Source: Oryzibacter oryziterrae
GTDB lineage: Bacteria; Pseudomonadota; Alphaproteobacteria; Rhizobiales; Pleomorphomonadaceae
Reading direction: 5' to 3'
NCBI RefSeq assembly: GCF_021864535.1
Contig: NZ_JAKJIC010000017.1
Coordinates: 26,074-90,073 of the forward strand
Length of the DNA stretch: 64,000 nt
Shown here: positions 27,142 through 35,566 of the stretch, in pieces
How the letters are laid out: each line of letters starts with the position of its first letter
Numbering within the stretch: position 1 is the first letter of the stretch
Program-made: the position numbers and the translations under genes
The notes under the pieces: model-generated
Told to the model about the DNA's origin: nothing
Databases searched by the model: none
What the model saw: only the letters and a program-made list of their open reading frames with translations

Positions 27142-28064
27142 CTGTGGCCGTGCCTCATGCGGGGGTCGAGCAGCGCCTGCAGCACGTCGCCGATCAGCGT
27201 GCCGAGCATGACGGCGACGGAGAGCATCAGCAGGCAGGCCTGCACCACGGGATAGTCATGCTGGCTCAAGGCCTTGATCAGCGTGGTGCCGAGGCCGGGG
27301 CGGGCGAACACCACCTCCACCGTGACGGCGCCGCCGAGGATCCAGCCGATGCGAAGGCTCAGGATGGTCACCACCGGCAGCAGCGCCACGCGCAGCACAT
27401 GGCCGAGCGCGATCCTGAGCGGCGACAGGCCCTTGGCGTGCAGCAGCAGCACGAAGTCGCGCCCGCCGGCGTCCACCATGGCGACGCGGGTGACGCGGGT
27501 AACCAGCGCCGTGCCGCCGAAACCGATGGTCAGCACCGGTAACACGAGGCTTTGCCAGCCGCGCACGCCCGACACCGGAAACCAGCCGAGCCAGACGGCG
27601 AAGAACAGGATGAACAGCAGGCCCATCCAGAAGCTCGGCAAGGTGGAGCCGAGCAGCACGCCGCCCATGATCGCCTGATCGGGCCAGCGGTCGCGGAACC
27701 AGGCTGCGACGATGCCGAGCAAAATGCCGAGCGTCGAGGAAAACAGCAGCGCCGCGCCGCCGAGCTGAAGCGAATAGGGCAGGGCGCCGCCGATGATGGT
27801 CGCCACCGGGCGGCGCGCCACGATGGCGGTGCCGAGGTCGCCCTGCAGCACGTGGAACAGCCAGATCACATATTGCACCAGCAACGGACGATCGAGCCCG
27901 TATTTGGCCTCGATCTCCGCCCGCATGTCCGGCGAGGAGCCGACGCGCAGCAGATTGTCCACGGGGTTGCCGGGGATCAGGTGCAGGATCATGAAGATGA
28001 CGAAGGACACGGCCAGAAAGACCGGGACGAGCGTCAGCAGTCGTTTGAGGACATAGGTGAACAT
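27138..28064 (-). CDS. Peptide ABC transporter permease (DppB/OppB type)
   Basis: 308 aa inner-membrane subunit from the ATG at 28064 (MFTYVLKRLLTLVPVFLAVS), with a weak GGGA 6 bp upstream. Upstream frames run through the repeat at 28109-28241 and are rejected. DppB hallmarks include VIFMILHLIPGNPVDNLL, GDLGTAIVARRPV and the loop DFVLLLHAKGLSPLRIALGH. It is separated from the binding-protein gene by a REP-like element, which probably lowers its expression relative to that gene. Confidence 0.9.
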   Translation of the reverse strand: MFTYVLKRLLTLVPVFLAVSFVIFMILHLIPGNPVDNLLRVGSSPDMRAEIEAKYGLDRPLLVQYVIWLFHVLQGDLGTAIVARRPVATIIGGALPYSLQLGGAALLFSSTLGILLGIVAAWFRDRWPDQAIMGGVLLGSTLPSFWMGLLFILFFAVWLGWFPVSGVRGWQSLVLPVLTIGFGGTALVTRVTRVAMVDAGGRDFVLLLHAKGLSPLRIALGHVLRVALLPVVTILSLRIGWILGGAVTVEVVFARPGLGTTLIKALSQHDYPVVQACLLMLSVAVMLGTLIGDVLQALLDPRMRHGHR

Positions 28065-28108
28065 GGTCCATCCCGGCTTCATGGCCGCGCGGATGCGATG
28101 GAGGTGGC

Positions 28109-28241
28109 GCGCAGACCCTTCTCCCCTTGTGGGAAAGGGTGGATGCGAAGCGTCCGGGTGAGCGGGGAGGCAGCTCGACCGTGGTCGCTGGCGCCCCCCC
28201 ATCCGGCCTGCCGGCCACCTTCTCCCACAAGGGGAGAAGGA
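28109..28241. repeat. REP-like intergenic element (about 130 bp family), copy B
   Basis: CTTCTCCCCTTGTGGGAAAGGG starts the element, TGGATGCGAAGCGTCCGGGTGAG follows, and it ends in CCATCCGGCCTGCCGGCCACC plus a CTTCTCCC..GGGGAGAAGG hairpin. Block order matches copies A and C. It occupies the gap between the peptide-binding gene and the first permease gene of the operon. Confidence 0.75.
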
Positions 28242-28283
28242 AAGCCGACGCGCCTCATTTCAACGGCAAGTGTCCGCCGCCGT

Positions 28284-29858
28284 TCATTCCTTGGTGTCGA
28301 GATCCAGGATCAGCGACGAGAAATACGGCACGGCCTTCTCGTCCGGCAGCACCAGCTTGGTCTTGTTGTAGGCGCTGAGGTCCAGCGGCTGGTAGATCGG
28401 CGAGAAGGGGAACTGCGACAGCACATACTCATGATAGGCGAGGAAGTTGGCCGTGCGCTCCTCGGAGTTCTTCGATCCGGTCATCGCCTTGGCGCGCAGC
28501 GCTTCGGCCTTGGGATCGTTGAACATGGAGATGTTGGGATAGCCCAGGCGATCGCCGCCGAAGAACCAGTCGATGATGTCGGCGTTGTCCCACTCGTAGG
28601 AGCGGACGGCGGCCTGATGCACATCCTTCTTGTATTCGTCGCGGATCATCGAGCTGTCGAAGGTGGTGATGGTGGCGTCGAAGCCCACGGCCTTCAGCTC
28701 GGCCTGCACCACTTCGGTCAGACGGCGGAAGGCGCTGTCCGACTGGGTCCACAGTGCGATGGCAAGCGGCTTGCCGTCCTTGACGCGGATGCCGTCGGCG
28801 CCCTTCACCCAACCGGCTTCGTCGAGCAGCTTGCCCGCCTTCTCCGGATCATAGGCGATCTTGTATTCGGGCTTCACCTTGGACTCGGGCAGCGAGGAGA
28901 TCAGGAAGGTATCCGCCGTCGAACCGACGCCGCCATAGATGGAGGAAAGGATCTCCGCCTGGTTGATCGCCTTGGCCGCCGCTTCGCGCACGCGGATGTC
29001 GGTGAAGGGCTCCTTGGTGACGTTCATCACGAAGTAGCTGAGGTCAGTGCCGGGCCGGGAGATCAGGCCGAGATCGGCCTGCGCCTTGATTTCCGGCAGA
29101 TAGTCGGTCGACACCGACAGGAGCATGTCGACGCCGCCGGTCTTCAGCTCGAGGAAGGCGGTGGAATCCTCGGGGATCTCGCGGAAGGTCAGCTTGTCGA
29201 TCTTGGCCGGGCCGCGGTTCGCGGAGAGATCGGTGCCCCAGGTGTAATCGTCGTTGCGCGTCAGCACGGTTTCCTGGCCGACGGTGAAGCTTTCGAGCTT
29301 GTAGGGGCCGGTGCCCACCGCTTCCGTCACGCCATAGTCGGCGCCCAGTTCCTTGAACACCTTGGGGTCGACGACCGACAGGAAGGACGAGGAGAAGTTA
29401 TAGAGCAGGTTCGGGTCCGGCGTCTTCATCACGAACTTGACGGTATAGTCGTCCACCACTTCAACCGAGGCGATCGAGGCGACCATGTATTCGCTCTCGG
29501 TGCCCTTGTAGAGCGGGATCCAGTCCTTGATGGTCTGCGCGTTGAAGGCATCGCCATTGTGGAACTTCACGCCCTTGCGCAGGTGGAAGGTCCAGCTCAT
29601 GCCGTCCGGCGCCTCTTCCCAGCTCTCGGCGAGATGGCCGTGATAGGTCTGATCGACGGCGCGCTCGATCAGCTTGTCATAGATGAGGCCGTTGGCTGAG
29701 TTGGTGTTGACGCCGGTGATCGGGTTATAGGCGGGCACGCCCACTTCCGGCGCCGGAAGGGCGAAGATCGCCTCCTTGGCCATGGCGGAGGGCAGGGTCA
29801 TCAGAAAGGAAACGCCGATGGCACTGGCCATCAGGGCGCTTTTGCAGCCTTTGAACAT
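28284..29858 (-). CDS. Peptide ABC transporter substrate-binding protein (DppA/OppA type)
   Basis: 524 aa periplasmic binding protein of solute-binding family 5. A signal peptide (MFKGCKSALMASAIGVSFLM...AMA) precedes KEAIFALPAPEVGVPAYNP. Family landmarks are YDKLIERAVDQTYHGHLAES, WTFHLRKGVKFHNGDAFNAQ and ETVLTRNDDYTW. AGGAGATCAAC precedes the start. It follows the RpiR gene by 20 bp. Family 5 proteins bind peptides, but also nickel, opines and glutathione. Given the downstream enzymes I infer a D-residue-containing peptide or amino acid conjugate. Confidence 0.9.
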   Translation of the reverse strand: MFKGCKSALMASAIGVSFLMTLPSAMAKEAIFALPAPEVGVPAYNPITGVNTNSANGLIYDKLIERAVDQTYHGHLAESWEEAPDGMSWTFHLRKGVKFHNGDAFNAQTIKDWIPLYKGTESEYMVASIASVEVVDDYTVKFVMKTPDPNLLYNFSSSFLSVVDPKVFKELGADYGVTEAVGTGPYKLESFTVGQETVLTRNDDYTWGTDLSANRGPAKIDKLTFREIPEDSTAFLELKTGGVDMLLSVSTDYLPEIKAQADLGLISRPGTDLSYFVMNVTKEPFTDIRVREAAAKAINQAEILSSIYGGVGSTADTFLISSLPESKVKPEYKIAYDPEKAGKLLDEAGWVKGADGIRVKDGKPLAIALWTQSDSAFRRLTEVVQAELKAVGFDATITTFDSSMIRDEYKKDVHQAAVRSYEWDNADIIDWFFGGDRLGYPNISMFNDPKAEALRAKAMTGSKNSEERTANFLAYHEYVLSQFPFSPIYQPLDLSAYNKTKLVLPDEKAVPYFSSLILDLDTKE

Positions 29859-29878
29859 GTTGATCTCCTCTGGTGGTC

Positions 29879-30859
29879 TTATTTACTCATGACACCCGCT
29901 CTGCGGCGGGCTTTGGAACTTGCGCGGGCGGGGCCAGCCGCCTTCTCCGGTCCCCGGTCGCCGGGGGCGGGCGTGTGGCCGATGAAGTCGGCATAGAGGG
30001 CGGAGACGGCGGTCATGCGCGCCTCCACTTCCGGACCGAGTTCGTTGAACACGGCGTTGATCAGCAGCCCGGCGAGGCTCGACATGGCCGAGGTGGCGTC
30101 CCAGAACTGGTTGAGATCGGTCTGCACCACCAGCACTTCGTCGGCCGCCTCATAGGCCCAGTCGCAATAGGGATCGGTGATCAGCGTCACCGGTACGCCC
30201 GCCGCGCGGGCCGCCAGCGCCAGCTGCCGGGTCAGGCGCGAATAGCGGCGGCCGTCGATCAGCACCAGGCAGGATTCCTGCGGCGCATCCACCAGCACCT
30301 CGGCGAAATGGCCGTCGGACGTGTCGAGCAGCCGCACGCCGGGCCTGAGATAGCCGAGGCCGTTGGCAAGAAACTGGGCGTGGCCGCGCTCGGTCTGAAA
30401 GCCCGCCACGAAGACGCGCGCACTCAAGGCCAGGCGCCGGGCCACCACGCGAAAGATCGGCGTTGCCGCCAGTTCGTGATTGGCAACGACCGCGGCGATT
30501 TCCTTTTCCAGCGCCAGCGCCTGCTCGGTCTTGTCGGTCTGGCTGCGCACGGCAAACTCGCGCAGGCGATCGCCGATCAGCCAGGCGCGGTCGCCGAAAT
30601 CGTCGCGCAGCGACGCCTTCAGCTCCTTGAAGTGGCGAAAGCCGATGGCGCGGCAGAAGCGGCCGACCGAGGCCTCGGATACGCCGATCTTGGTTGCCAC
30701 CGATCCGGCAGTCTCGAAGGGCAAGGTCGCGATTTCATTGACGAAATAGCTGGCAATGGCGGTCTCGGTCCGCGTGGGGCTTGCAAGATTGCTGTCGATC
30801 CGGCGCCTGAGCAGGTCGCCTGCTCCCTTGGCTTCCGATGCGTGGCCGTTGCGTTTCAC
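29879..30859 (-). CDS. MurR/RpiR-family transcriptional regulator
   Basis: 326 aa regulator with the RpiR helix-turn-helix at residues ~30-95 (TETAIASYFVNEIATLPFET...SEASVGRFCRAIGF) and a SIS domain at ~130-275 (ARVFVAGFQTERGHAQFLA, VTLITDPYCDW). SIS domains bind phosphosugars or, in the MurR branch, cell-wall sugar derivatives. It is the first gene of the peptide-importer operon and divergent from the racemase gene. A TATTGCAA/TTGCAATA site lies 55-76 bp upstream of its start. Control of both transcripts is inferred. Confidence 0.88.
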   Translation of the reverse strand: MKRNGHASEAKGAGDLLRRRIDSNLASPTRTETAIASYFVNEIATLPFETAGSVATKIGVSEASVGRFCRAIGFRHFKELKASLRDDFGDRAWLIGDRLREFAVRSQTDKTEQALALEKEIAAVVANHELAATPIFRVVARRLALSARVFVAGFQTERGHAQFLANGLGYLRPGVRLLDTSDGHFAEVLVDAPQESCLVLIDGRRYSRLTRQLALAARAAGVPVTLITDPYCDWAYEAADEVLVVQTDLNQFWDATSAMSSLAGLLINAVFNELGPEVEARMTAVSALYADFIGHTPAPGDRGPEKAAGPARASSKARRRAGVMSK

Positions 30860-30895
30860 CCGTCCGCCTCCCGTCTACGGTATATTTCTGACAGG

Positions 30896-30935
30896 AATAT
30901 TGCAGACCGTCAATATTGCAAATAAACTTGCAATA
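30896..30935. promoter_or_regulatory. Predicted RpiR operator
   Basis: TATTGCAA (30914-30921) and TTGCAATA (30928-30935) form a perfect inverted repeat with a 6 bp spacer. A third half-site AATATTGCA lies at 30896-30904, 18 bp to the left in direct orientation. The cluster lies in the AT-rich part of the 182 bp gap between the RpiR gene (-) and the racemase gene (+). Confidence 0.65.
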
Positions 30936-31041
30936 CCGTAGCGTCGGGCCAGGGCAGCCCCGGTGCGGGGCTGACGGTCCCGTTGCGCGATGGGTATCAG
31001 ACCATCTCTGCGGCGGTGTCGCGGAGGAGAGACCTAGCACC

Positions 31042-32160
31042 ATGACCCGTAGCTTTCCCGTGCTCGAACGTGCCGAGTTGCGCCTGGTCCGCCTGCCGCT
31101 GATCACGCCCTTCACCATTTCCACGGGGACCATGACCGACAAGGTCTTCCCGCTGCTGACGCTCTGCGCCGGCGGTCTCGAAGGCTACGCCGAAGGGGTG
31201 ATGGACCCGCTGCCCGACTTCCTCGAAGAGGCGATCCCCGGCGCCATGGCGCTGATCGGCGACACCATCCTGCCTCAGATCATCGGCAAGTCCTTCGAGA
31301 ACCCGGCGGCGCTCGAACGGGTCTTGAGCCCCTGGCGCGGCAATCGCATGGCGCTCGCCACCGTGGAGATGGCCTTCTGGGACCTGTGGGCCAAATGGCT
31401 CGACCTGCCGCTCAAGACCGTGCTCGGCGGTTCGGGCGACGCGGTGGACGTGGGCGTTTCGCTCGGCATCGGCCCGATCGAGGGCACAATCGAGCGTGTG
31501 CGCGCCCATGTGGCGCAGGGCTACAAGCGCATCAAGCTCAAGATCATGCCCGGCCATGACGTGGAGCTGGTGGCCGCGGTGCGCGCCGCCTTCCCCTCGA
31601 TCAAGCTGTCGGTGGACGCCAATTGCGCCTATCGCCTGTCCGATCGCGCGCTGCTCGCCCGGCTCGACGCCTTCGGCCTTGAATATATCGAACAGCCGCT
31701 CGCCTATGACGATCTGCACGATCACGCCGCGCTGCAGGCCTCCATCGCCACGCCGATCTGCCTCGACGAGGCGATCCGTCATGTGGGCCACGCCCGCCGG
31801 GCGCTCGCCTGCGACGCCACGCGCGTCGTCAACATCAAGGTCGGCCGCGTCGGCGGCTTTGCCGAGGCGATCCGCATCCACGATCTCTGCGCCGCCCATG
31901 ACGTTCCCGTCTGGTGCGGCGGCATGCTGGAATCGGGCGTCGGGCGCGCCCACAACATCCACCTGTCGACGCTGCCCAACTTCGCCAAGCCCGGCGACAC
32001 CTCCTCGGCCAGCCGCTATTTTACCCGCGACATCATCGTCGAGAAGCTGGAGACGGCGGACGGCCGCATGCCGGTGCCGCAGGGGCCGGGCATCGGCGTG
32101 CATCTCGACCGCGACTTTCTCGAAACGGTGACGCTCTCGGTCCGGAGTTTCTCGGCATGA
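31042..32160 (+). CDS. N-acylamino acid racemase / o-succinylbenzoate synthase-like enolase superfamily enzyme
   Basis: 372 aa enolase-superfamily enzyme of the NAAAR/OSBS (MenC type 2) branch, started at the ATG after GGAGGAGAGACCTAGCAC. The catalytic set is complete and correctly spaced: K165-x-K167 (YKRIKLKIMPG), metal ligands D192 (SVDANCAYR), E217 (YIEQPLAYDD) and D242 (CLDEAIR), and K266 (NIKVGRVGG). This matches the roughly 25-residue spacing of characterised N-acylamino acid racemases. There are no menaquinone genes nearby, so N-succinyl/acyl amino acid racemization is the better reading. It overlaps the GNAT gene by 4 bp. Confidence 0.85.
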   Translation: MTRSFPVLERAELRLVRLPLITPFTISTGTMTDKVFPLLTLCAGGLEGYAEGVMDPLPDFLEEAIPGAMALIGDTILPQIIGKSFENPAALERVLSPWRGNRMALATVEMAFWDLWAKWLDLPLKTVLGGSGDAVDVGVSLGIGPIEGTIERVRAHVAQGYKRIKLKIMPGHDVELVAAVRAAFPSIKLSVDANCAYRLSDRALLARLDAFGLEYIEQPLAYDDLHDHAALQASIATPICLDEAIRHVGHARRALACDATRVVNIKVGRVGGFAEAIRIHDLCAAHDVPVWCGGMLESGVGRAHNIHLSTLPNFAKPGDTSSASRYFTRDIIVEKLETADGRMPVPQGPGIGVHLDRDFLETVTLSVRSFSA

Positions 32161-32870
32161 GCATCGTCCTGCGCGATCTCCGGGGCATGGCCGAGTTCCA
32201 TGCCGTCGAGGACCTGCAGCGGCAGGTGTGGGGCGCCGACGATCTCATCGATCCCGGCGATCTCATGATGGTGGTGCAGGAGGAGGGCGGGCTGGTGGCC
32301 GGCGCCTTCGACGAACACCGTCTCCTCGGCTATGTCTTCGGCTTCCCGACGGTGACGCCGGGCGTGCAGCATTCGCACCGCCTCGCCGTGCACCCGGACG
32401 CGCGCGGCCTCGGCCTCGGCGCGGCGCTCAAATGGTACCAGGCAGACTGGTGTCTCAAGCGCGGCATCACCCATGTGCGCTGGACCTTCGATCCGCTGCG
32501 CCTGCCCAATGCCGCCCTCAACATCGGCCGGCTCGGCGCCACGGCCTCGGTCTATCACCGCGACTACTATGGCAAGATGGGCGGCATCAACGCCGGCACC
32601 GCCTCCGACCGGCTCCTGGCCGACTGGCGCCTCGACAGTGCGCGCGTGGCCGCCTGCCGCGCCGGGGCTCGCGATGACGCGGCCGACCCCTCGGACCGCG
32701 TCGCCATCCCCGCCGATTTCGCCGGCCTGCTGGCCCGCGATTCCGATGCCGCCGCCGCCGCCCGCCTCGCCATGCGCGACGCCCTCGAAAGCGCCTTCGC
32801 CGCCGGACTCGCCATCATCGGCATCGACGTGAAGGCGCCGGCCTATCTCCTGGGACCGCTCGGGGCGTGA
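32157..32870 (+). CDS. GNAT-superfamily acyltransferase paired with N-acylamino acid racemase
   Basis: 237 aa protein starting at an ATGA overlap with the racemase. It has a GNAT fold (LRGMAEFHAVEDLQRQVWGA; acyl-CoA-binding strand HSHRLAVHPDARGLGLGAAL). It then carries an extension (WTFDPLRLPNAALNIGRLGA) typical of a predicted-acetyltransferase group found beside NAAAR genes. In Geobacillus such a protein succinylates D-amino acids so that the racemase can convert them irreversibly to the L form. That role is inferred here from the pairing. The desuccinylase expected in the scheme (M20 family) is not adjacent. Confidence 0.8.
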   Translation: MSIVLRDLRGMAEFHAVEDLQRQVWGADDLIDPGDLMMVVQEEGGLVAGAFDEHRLLGYVFGFPTVTPGVQHSHRLAVHPDARGLGLGAALKWYQADWCLKRGITHVRWTFDPLRLPNAALNIGRLGATASVYHRDYYGKMGGINAGTASDRLLADWRLDSARVAACRAGARDDAADPSDRVAIPADFAGLLARDSDAAAAARLAMRDALESAFAAGLAIIGIDVKAPAYLLGPLGA

Positions 32871-32965
32871 GCCGCCTCCGCCTCTCTTGACACTCCGCCC
32901 GACCGGGCTATCTCTGGGCCGGCGGCGCGCCCCGGTCGGCGGCGCTCGCGCGGGGAGCGAGGGGC

Positions 32966-33943
32966 ATGGCGCGAGAGCGGGACGGAGGCGACAGTCAGAG
33001 GCTCGAAGACGCCGCGCGCGCCGGCTGGCTCTATTACATCGCCGGCAATACCCAGGACGAGATCGCCCGCAAGCTCGGCGTATCGCGCCAGAGCGCGCAG
33101 CGGCTCGTGGCGCTGGCCATCTCCGAACGGCTGATCCGCTTCGAACTCGATCACCCCATCGCCCGCTGCCTGGAGCTTGGCGCGGAGATGGAACGCCGGT
33201 TCGGCTTGAGGCTTGCCGAGGTGGTGCCCACCGATCCCGATCATCCCGGCGCCCTGTTCGGCGTAGCCCACGCAGCGGCCGCGCATCTCGAACGGCATTT
33301 GCGGAGCCCCGATCCGGTTACGCTCGGAATCGGCATGGGCCGCACGCTGAAGGCAGCGGTCGACCAGATGCCCGCCATGGACTGCCCGCAGCACACCGTC
33401 GTCTCGATGACCGGCAACATCGCGCCCGACGGCGCCGCCGCCTATTTCTCCGTGATCTTCAACATCGCCGACAAGACCAAGGCGCGCAGCTATCCCTTCC
33501 CGGTGCCGGTGATCGCCTCGTCGGTCGAGGAGCGCGACGCGCTGGTCGGCCAGCCGTTGGTGGTGGCCAACATGGCGCGCATCGCTCAGGCGGGCACCCT
33601 GTTCGTCGGCATCGCCGGTCTCGGCGACAACGCGCCGCTGCTGCAGGACGGATTCCTGTCCACCGCCGACCTCAAGGCCCTGCGCGCGGCCGGCGCCGTC
33701 GGCGAGATCACCGGCTGGACGTTCGACCGCAAGGGCGAGCTGATCGAGGGGCTCACCAACGCCCGCGTGATGAGTGCGCCGCTGCCCGATCTCACCGATC
33801 GTCTCTGCGTTGCCGTCGCCGTCGGCGCTGCCAAGGTGGACGCCATCCACGCCGCGGTGACGCGGCCGCTGGTCAACGGTCTCATCACCGACGAGGCGAC
33901 CGCCGAAGCCCTGCTCGCCCGCTCAACCCACGGCAAAGTCTGA
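32966..33943 (+). CDS. SorC/DeoR-family transcriptional regulator
   Basis: 325 aa SorC-type regulator: helix-turn-helix at residues ~20-50 (NTQDEIARKLGVSRQSAQRL) and a SorC effector domain with GIGMGRTLKAAVDQM and LFVGIAGLGDNAPLLQDGF. An RBS-like GCGAGGGGC precedes the ATG. It stands alone, 95 bp after the GNAT gene. Its 3' end overlaps the convergent racemase gene by 21 bp. No operator was evident in the short GC-rich upstream region. Its target is unknown, possibly the racemase/GNAT genes or a distant operon. Confidence 0.88.
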   Translation: MARERDGGDSQRLEDAARAGWLYYIAGNTQDEIARKLGVSRQSAQRLVALAISERLIRFELDHPIARCLELGAEMERRFGLRLAEVVPTDPDHPGALFGVAHAAAAHLERHLRSPDPVTLGIGMGRTLKAAVDQMPAMDCPQHTVVSMTGNIAPDGAAAYFSVIFNIADKTKARSYPFPVPVIASSVEERDALVGQPLVVANMARIAQAGTLFVGIAGLGDNAPLLQDGFLSTADLKALRAAGAVGEITGWTFDRKGELIEGLTNARVMSAPLPDLTDRLCVAVAVGAAKVDAIHAAVTRPLVNGLITDEATAEALLARSTHGKV

Positions 33944-34657
33944 GAATATCCCCGCGTAGGGTTTGACCGGCGGCGTCCGCCAGGCGCCGAGCTTCGACGT
34001 CCTGAGGCCGAGCCGGACCAGGCTCTCCATCAGCCCCACCGCCGCAGCCACGCCGTCGATCACCGGCAGGCCGTGTTCGGCGGAAAGCTCGCCGGCGAGA
34101 TCGGCCATGCCGGCGCAGCCGAGCACGATGGCCTCGGCCTGATCCTCGGCGATGGCGCGGCGGATTTCGTCGGAGATGCGGCCGCAGGCCTCCGCGTTGC
34201 GCTGTTCCAGCGCCAGCACCGGCACGCCGGCAGCGCGCACGCGGGCGCAGCGGCTTGCGAGGCCATAGCGCATCAGATTGTGCTCGATCGGCACGATGGA
34301 GAGCGCCAGCGTCGTCACCACCGAAAAGCGGCTTGCCACCAGGGTGGCCATGTGAAAGGCCGCCTCACCGATGCCGATCACCGGCGCGCGGGCCACCGAG
34401 CGGGCCGCATCGAGGCCGGTGTCGTCGAAACAGGCGATGATATGGCCGTCGACGCCCTGACTGTCCGCCTCGCGCAGGGCCATCAGCATGCCCGGCACCG
34501 CGAAGGCCTCGTCATAATAACCCTCGATGGACACCGGCCCGAACTCGGGCTGGCTGGCGACGATCTCCGTGCCGGTCCCGGCAATGGCGCGGGCGGCGAG
34601 CGCGATCTTGTCGGTCATCGCGCGGGTGGTATTGGGGTTGACCACATGAAGGCGCAT
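33923..34657 (-). CDS. Hydantoin/Asp-Glu racemase family protein
   Basis: 244 aa cofactor-independent racemase-fold protein of the HyuE/Asp-Glu racemase family. It begins MRLHVVNPNTTRAMTDKI, the hydantoin-racemase N-terminus. The two catalytic cysteines are present: C76 (IIACFDDTGL) and C181 (VLGCAGMADL). It starts 4 bp after the permease stop, so it is the last gene of the polyamine-type importer operon. It probably racemizes a hydantoin or related imported compound. No hydantoinase or carbamoylase is in the window. It overlaps the convergent SorC gene by 21 bp. Confidence 0.85.
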   Translation of the reverse strand: MRLHVVNPNTTRAMTDKIALAARAIAGTGTEIVASQPEFGPVSIEGYYDEAFAVPGMLMALREADSQGVDGHIIACFDDTGLDAARSVARAPVIGIGEAAFHMATLVASRFSVVTTLALSIVPIEHNLMRYGLASRCARVRAAGVPVLALEQRNAEACGRISDEIRRAIAEDQAEAIVLGCAGMADLAGELSAEHGLPVIDGVAAAVGLMESLVRLGLRTSKLGAWRTPPVKPYAGIFSDFAVG

Positions 34658-34661
34658 GGGC

Positions 34662-35564
34662 TCAGACCGTTCCCTTCCCGGCGTCCGACCCGTGCGCGGC
34701 CTGTCGCCGTTGCAGCAGGCGGATCACGAAGACGGCGGCGAGGATCACCGTGAAGGACACCGCCGAGATCACCGTGCCGAGCGCGTAGATGTCGGGCTGC
34801 GTCACCGTGGTGGTCCGGCCTTGCAGGTCGAGCGGCAGCGTGTTGACCGGCCCGATCGCCTGGCTCGACCGGGCGAGTTCGTCCCAGGAGAGCGTGAAGC
34901 CGAACAGGCCGATGCCCACCACCGACGGCGCGATGATCGGCAGCACCACATGCCGGAAGGTCTGCCAGGGCGTGGCGCCGAGGTCGCGCGCGGCCTCCTC
35001 GAGCCGCGGATCGAAGCGGTTGAAGATGGCGAACATGATCAGCAGGCCGAAGGGCAGCGTCCAGGTGAGATGAGCGCCGAGGCCGGAGGAATAGAGCCCC
35101 ATGGCCGTTTCCCAGGTGTCGGCAATGTCCTGCAGCCCCCAGTCGCCGAAGTGGTTGATGATGTAGTCGTCGAGCAGGCGGAACTCGAGCGCGATGCCGA
35201 GCGAGGTGATCAGCGAGGGCACGATCAGGCTGGCGATGGCGGTGTAGAACAAGAGCGCCTGGCCGCGGAACTTGGCGCGGAAGGCCATGCCGGCGCTGAC
35301 CGAGATCACCACCGTCAGCACCATCACGGTGAGGCCGAGGCCGAGCGAGCGCTGGAAGGAGGCGCCGATGTCGATGATGCCGTTGCCCTCCCACAGCTTG
35401 CGGAACCAGGTCAGCGACACGCCGTTCATCGGGAAGGTGAGGCCGCCCTGCGGTCCCTGGAAGGACAGCACGTAGATGGCGATCATCGGCCCGTAGAGAA
35501 ACAGTACGTAAAGGGCGAAGAAGATCGCCAGGAACCAGAAGGCGGGGGAGCGGCCTTCGCGCAT
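34662..35564 (-). CDS. Polyamine-type ABC transporter permease (PotC-like)
   Basis: 300 aa inner-membrane subunit. The ATG at 35564 (MREGRSPAFWFLAIFFALYV) lies 2 bp after the PotB-like stop with AGGAGCTG upstream; the longer frame overlaps PotB. Six hydrophobic segments are visible, with the EAA loop EAARDLGATPWQTFRHVVLP. The PotC style GVSLTWFRKLW follows helix 1. The next gene is the racemase, so the imported compound is likely its substrate rather than a simple polyamine. Confidence 0.88.
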   Translation of the reverse strand: MREGRSPAFWFLAIFFALYVLFLYGPMIAIYVLSFQGPQGGLTFPMNGVSLTWFRKLWEGNGIIDIGASFQRSLGLGLTVMVLTVVISVSAGMAFRAKFRGQALLFYTAIASLIVPSLITSLGIALEFRLLDDYIINHFGDWGLQDIADTWETAMGLYSSGLGAHLTWTLPFGLLIMFAIFNRFDPRLEEAARDLGATPWQTFRHVVLPIIAPSVVGIGLFGFTLSWDELARSSQAIGPVNTLPLDLQGRTTTVTQPDIYALGTVISAVSFTVILAAVFVIRLLQRRQAAHGSDAGKGTV

Positions 35565-35566
35565 GG

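Noticed and set aside
27552..29699. A 715-codon plus-strand frame across the peptide importer genes
   Set aside because: It lies opposite the DppB-type and binding-protein genes and the repeat between them; no recognizable domain.
31042..32160. Dedicated o-succinylbenzoate synthase for menaquinone synthesis
   Set aside because: No menaquinone genes are nearby and the enzyme is translationally coupled to a GNAT protein, the arrangement known for N-acylamino acid racemases; dual activity cannot be excluded.
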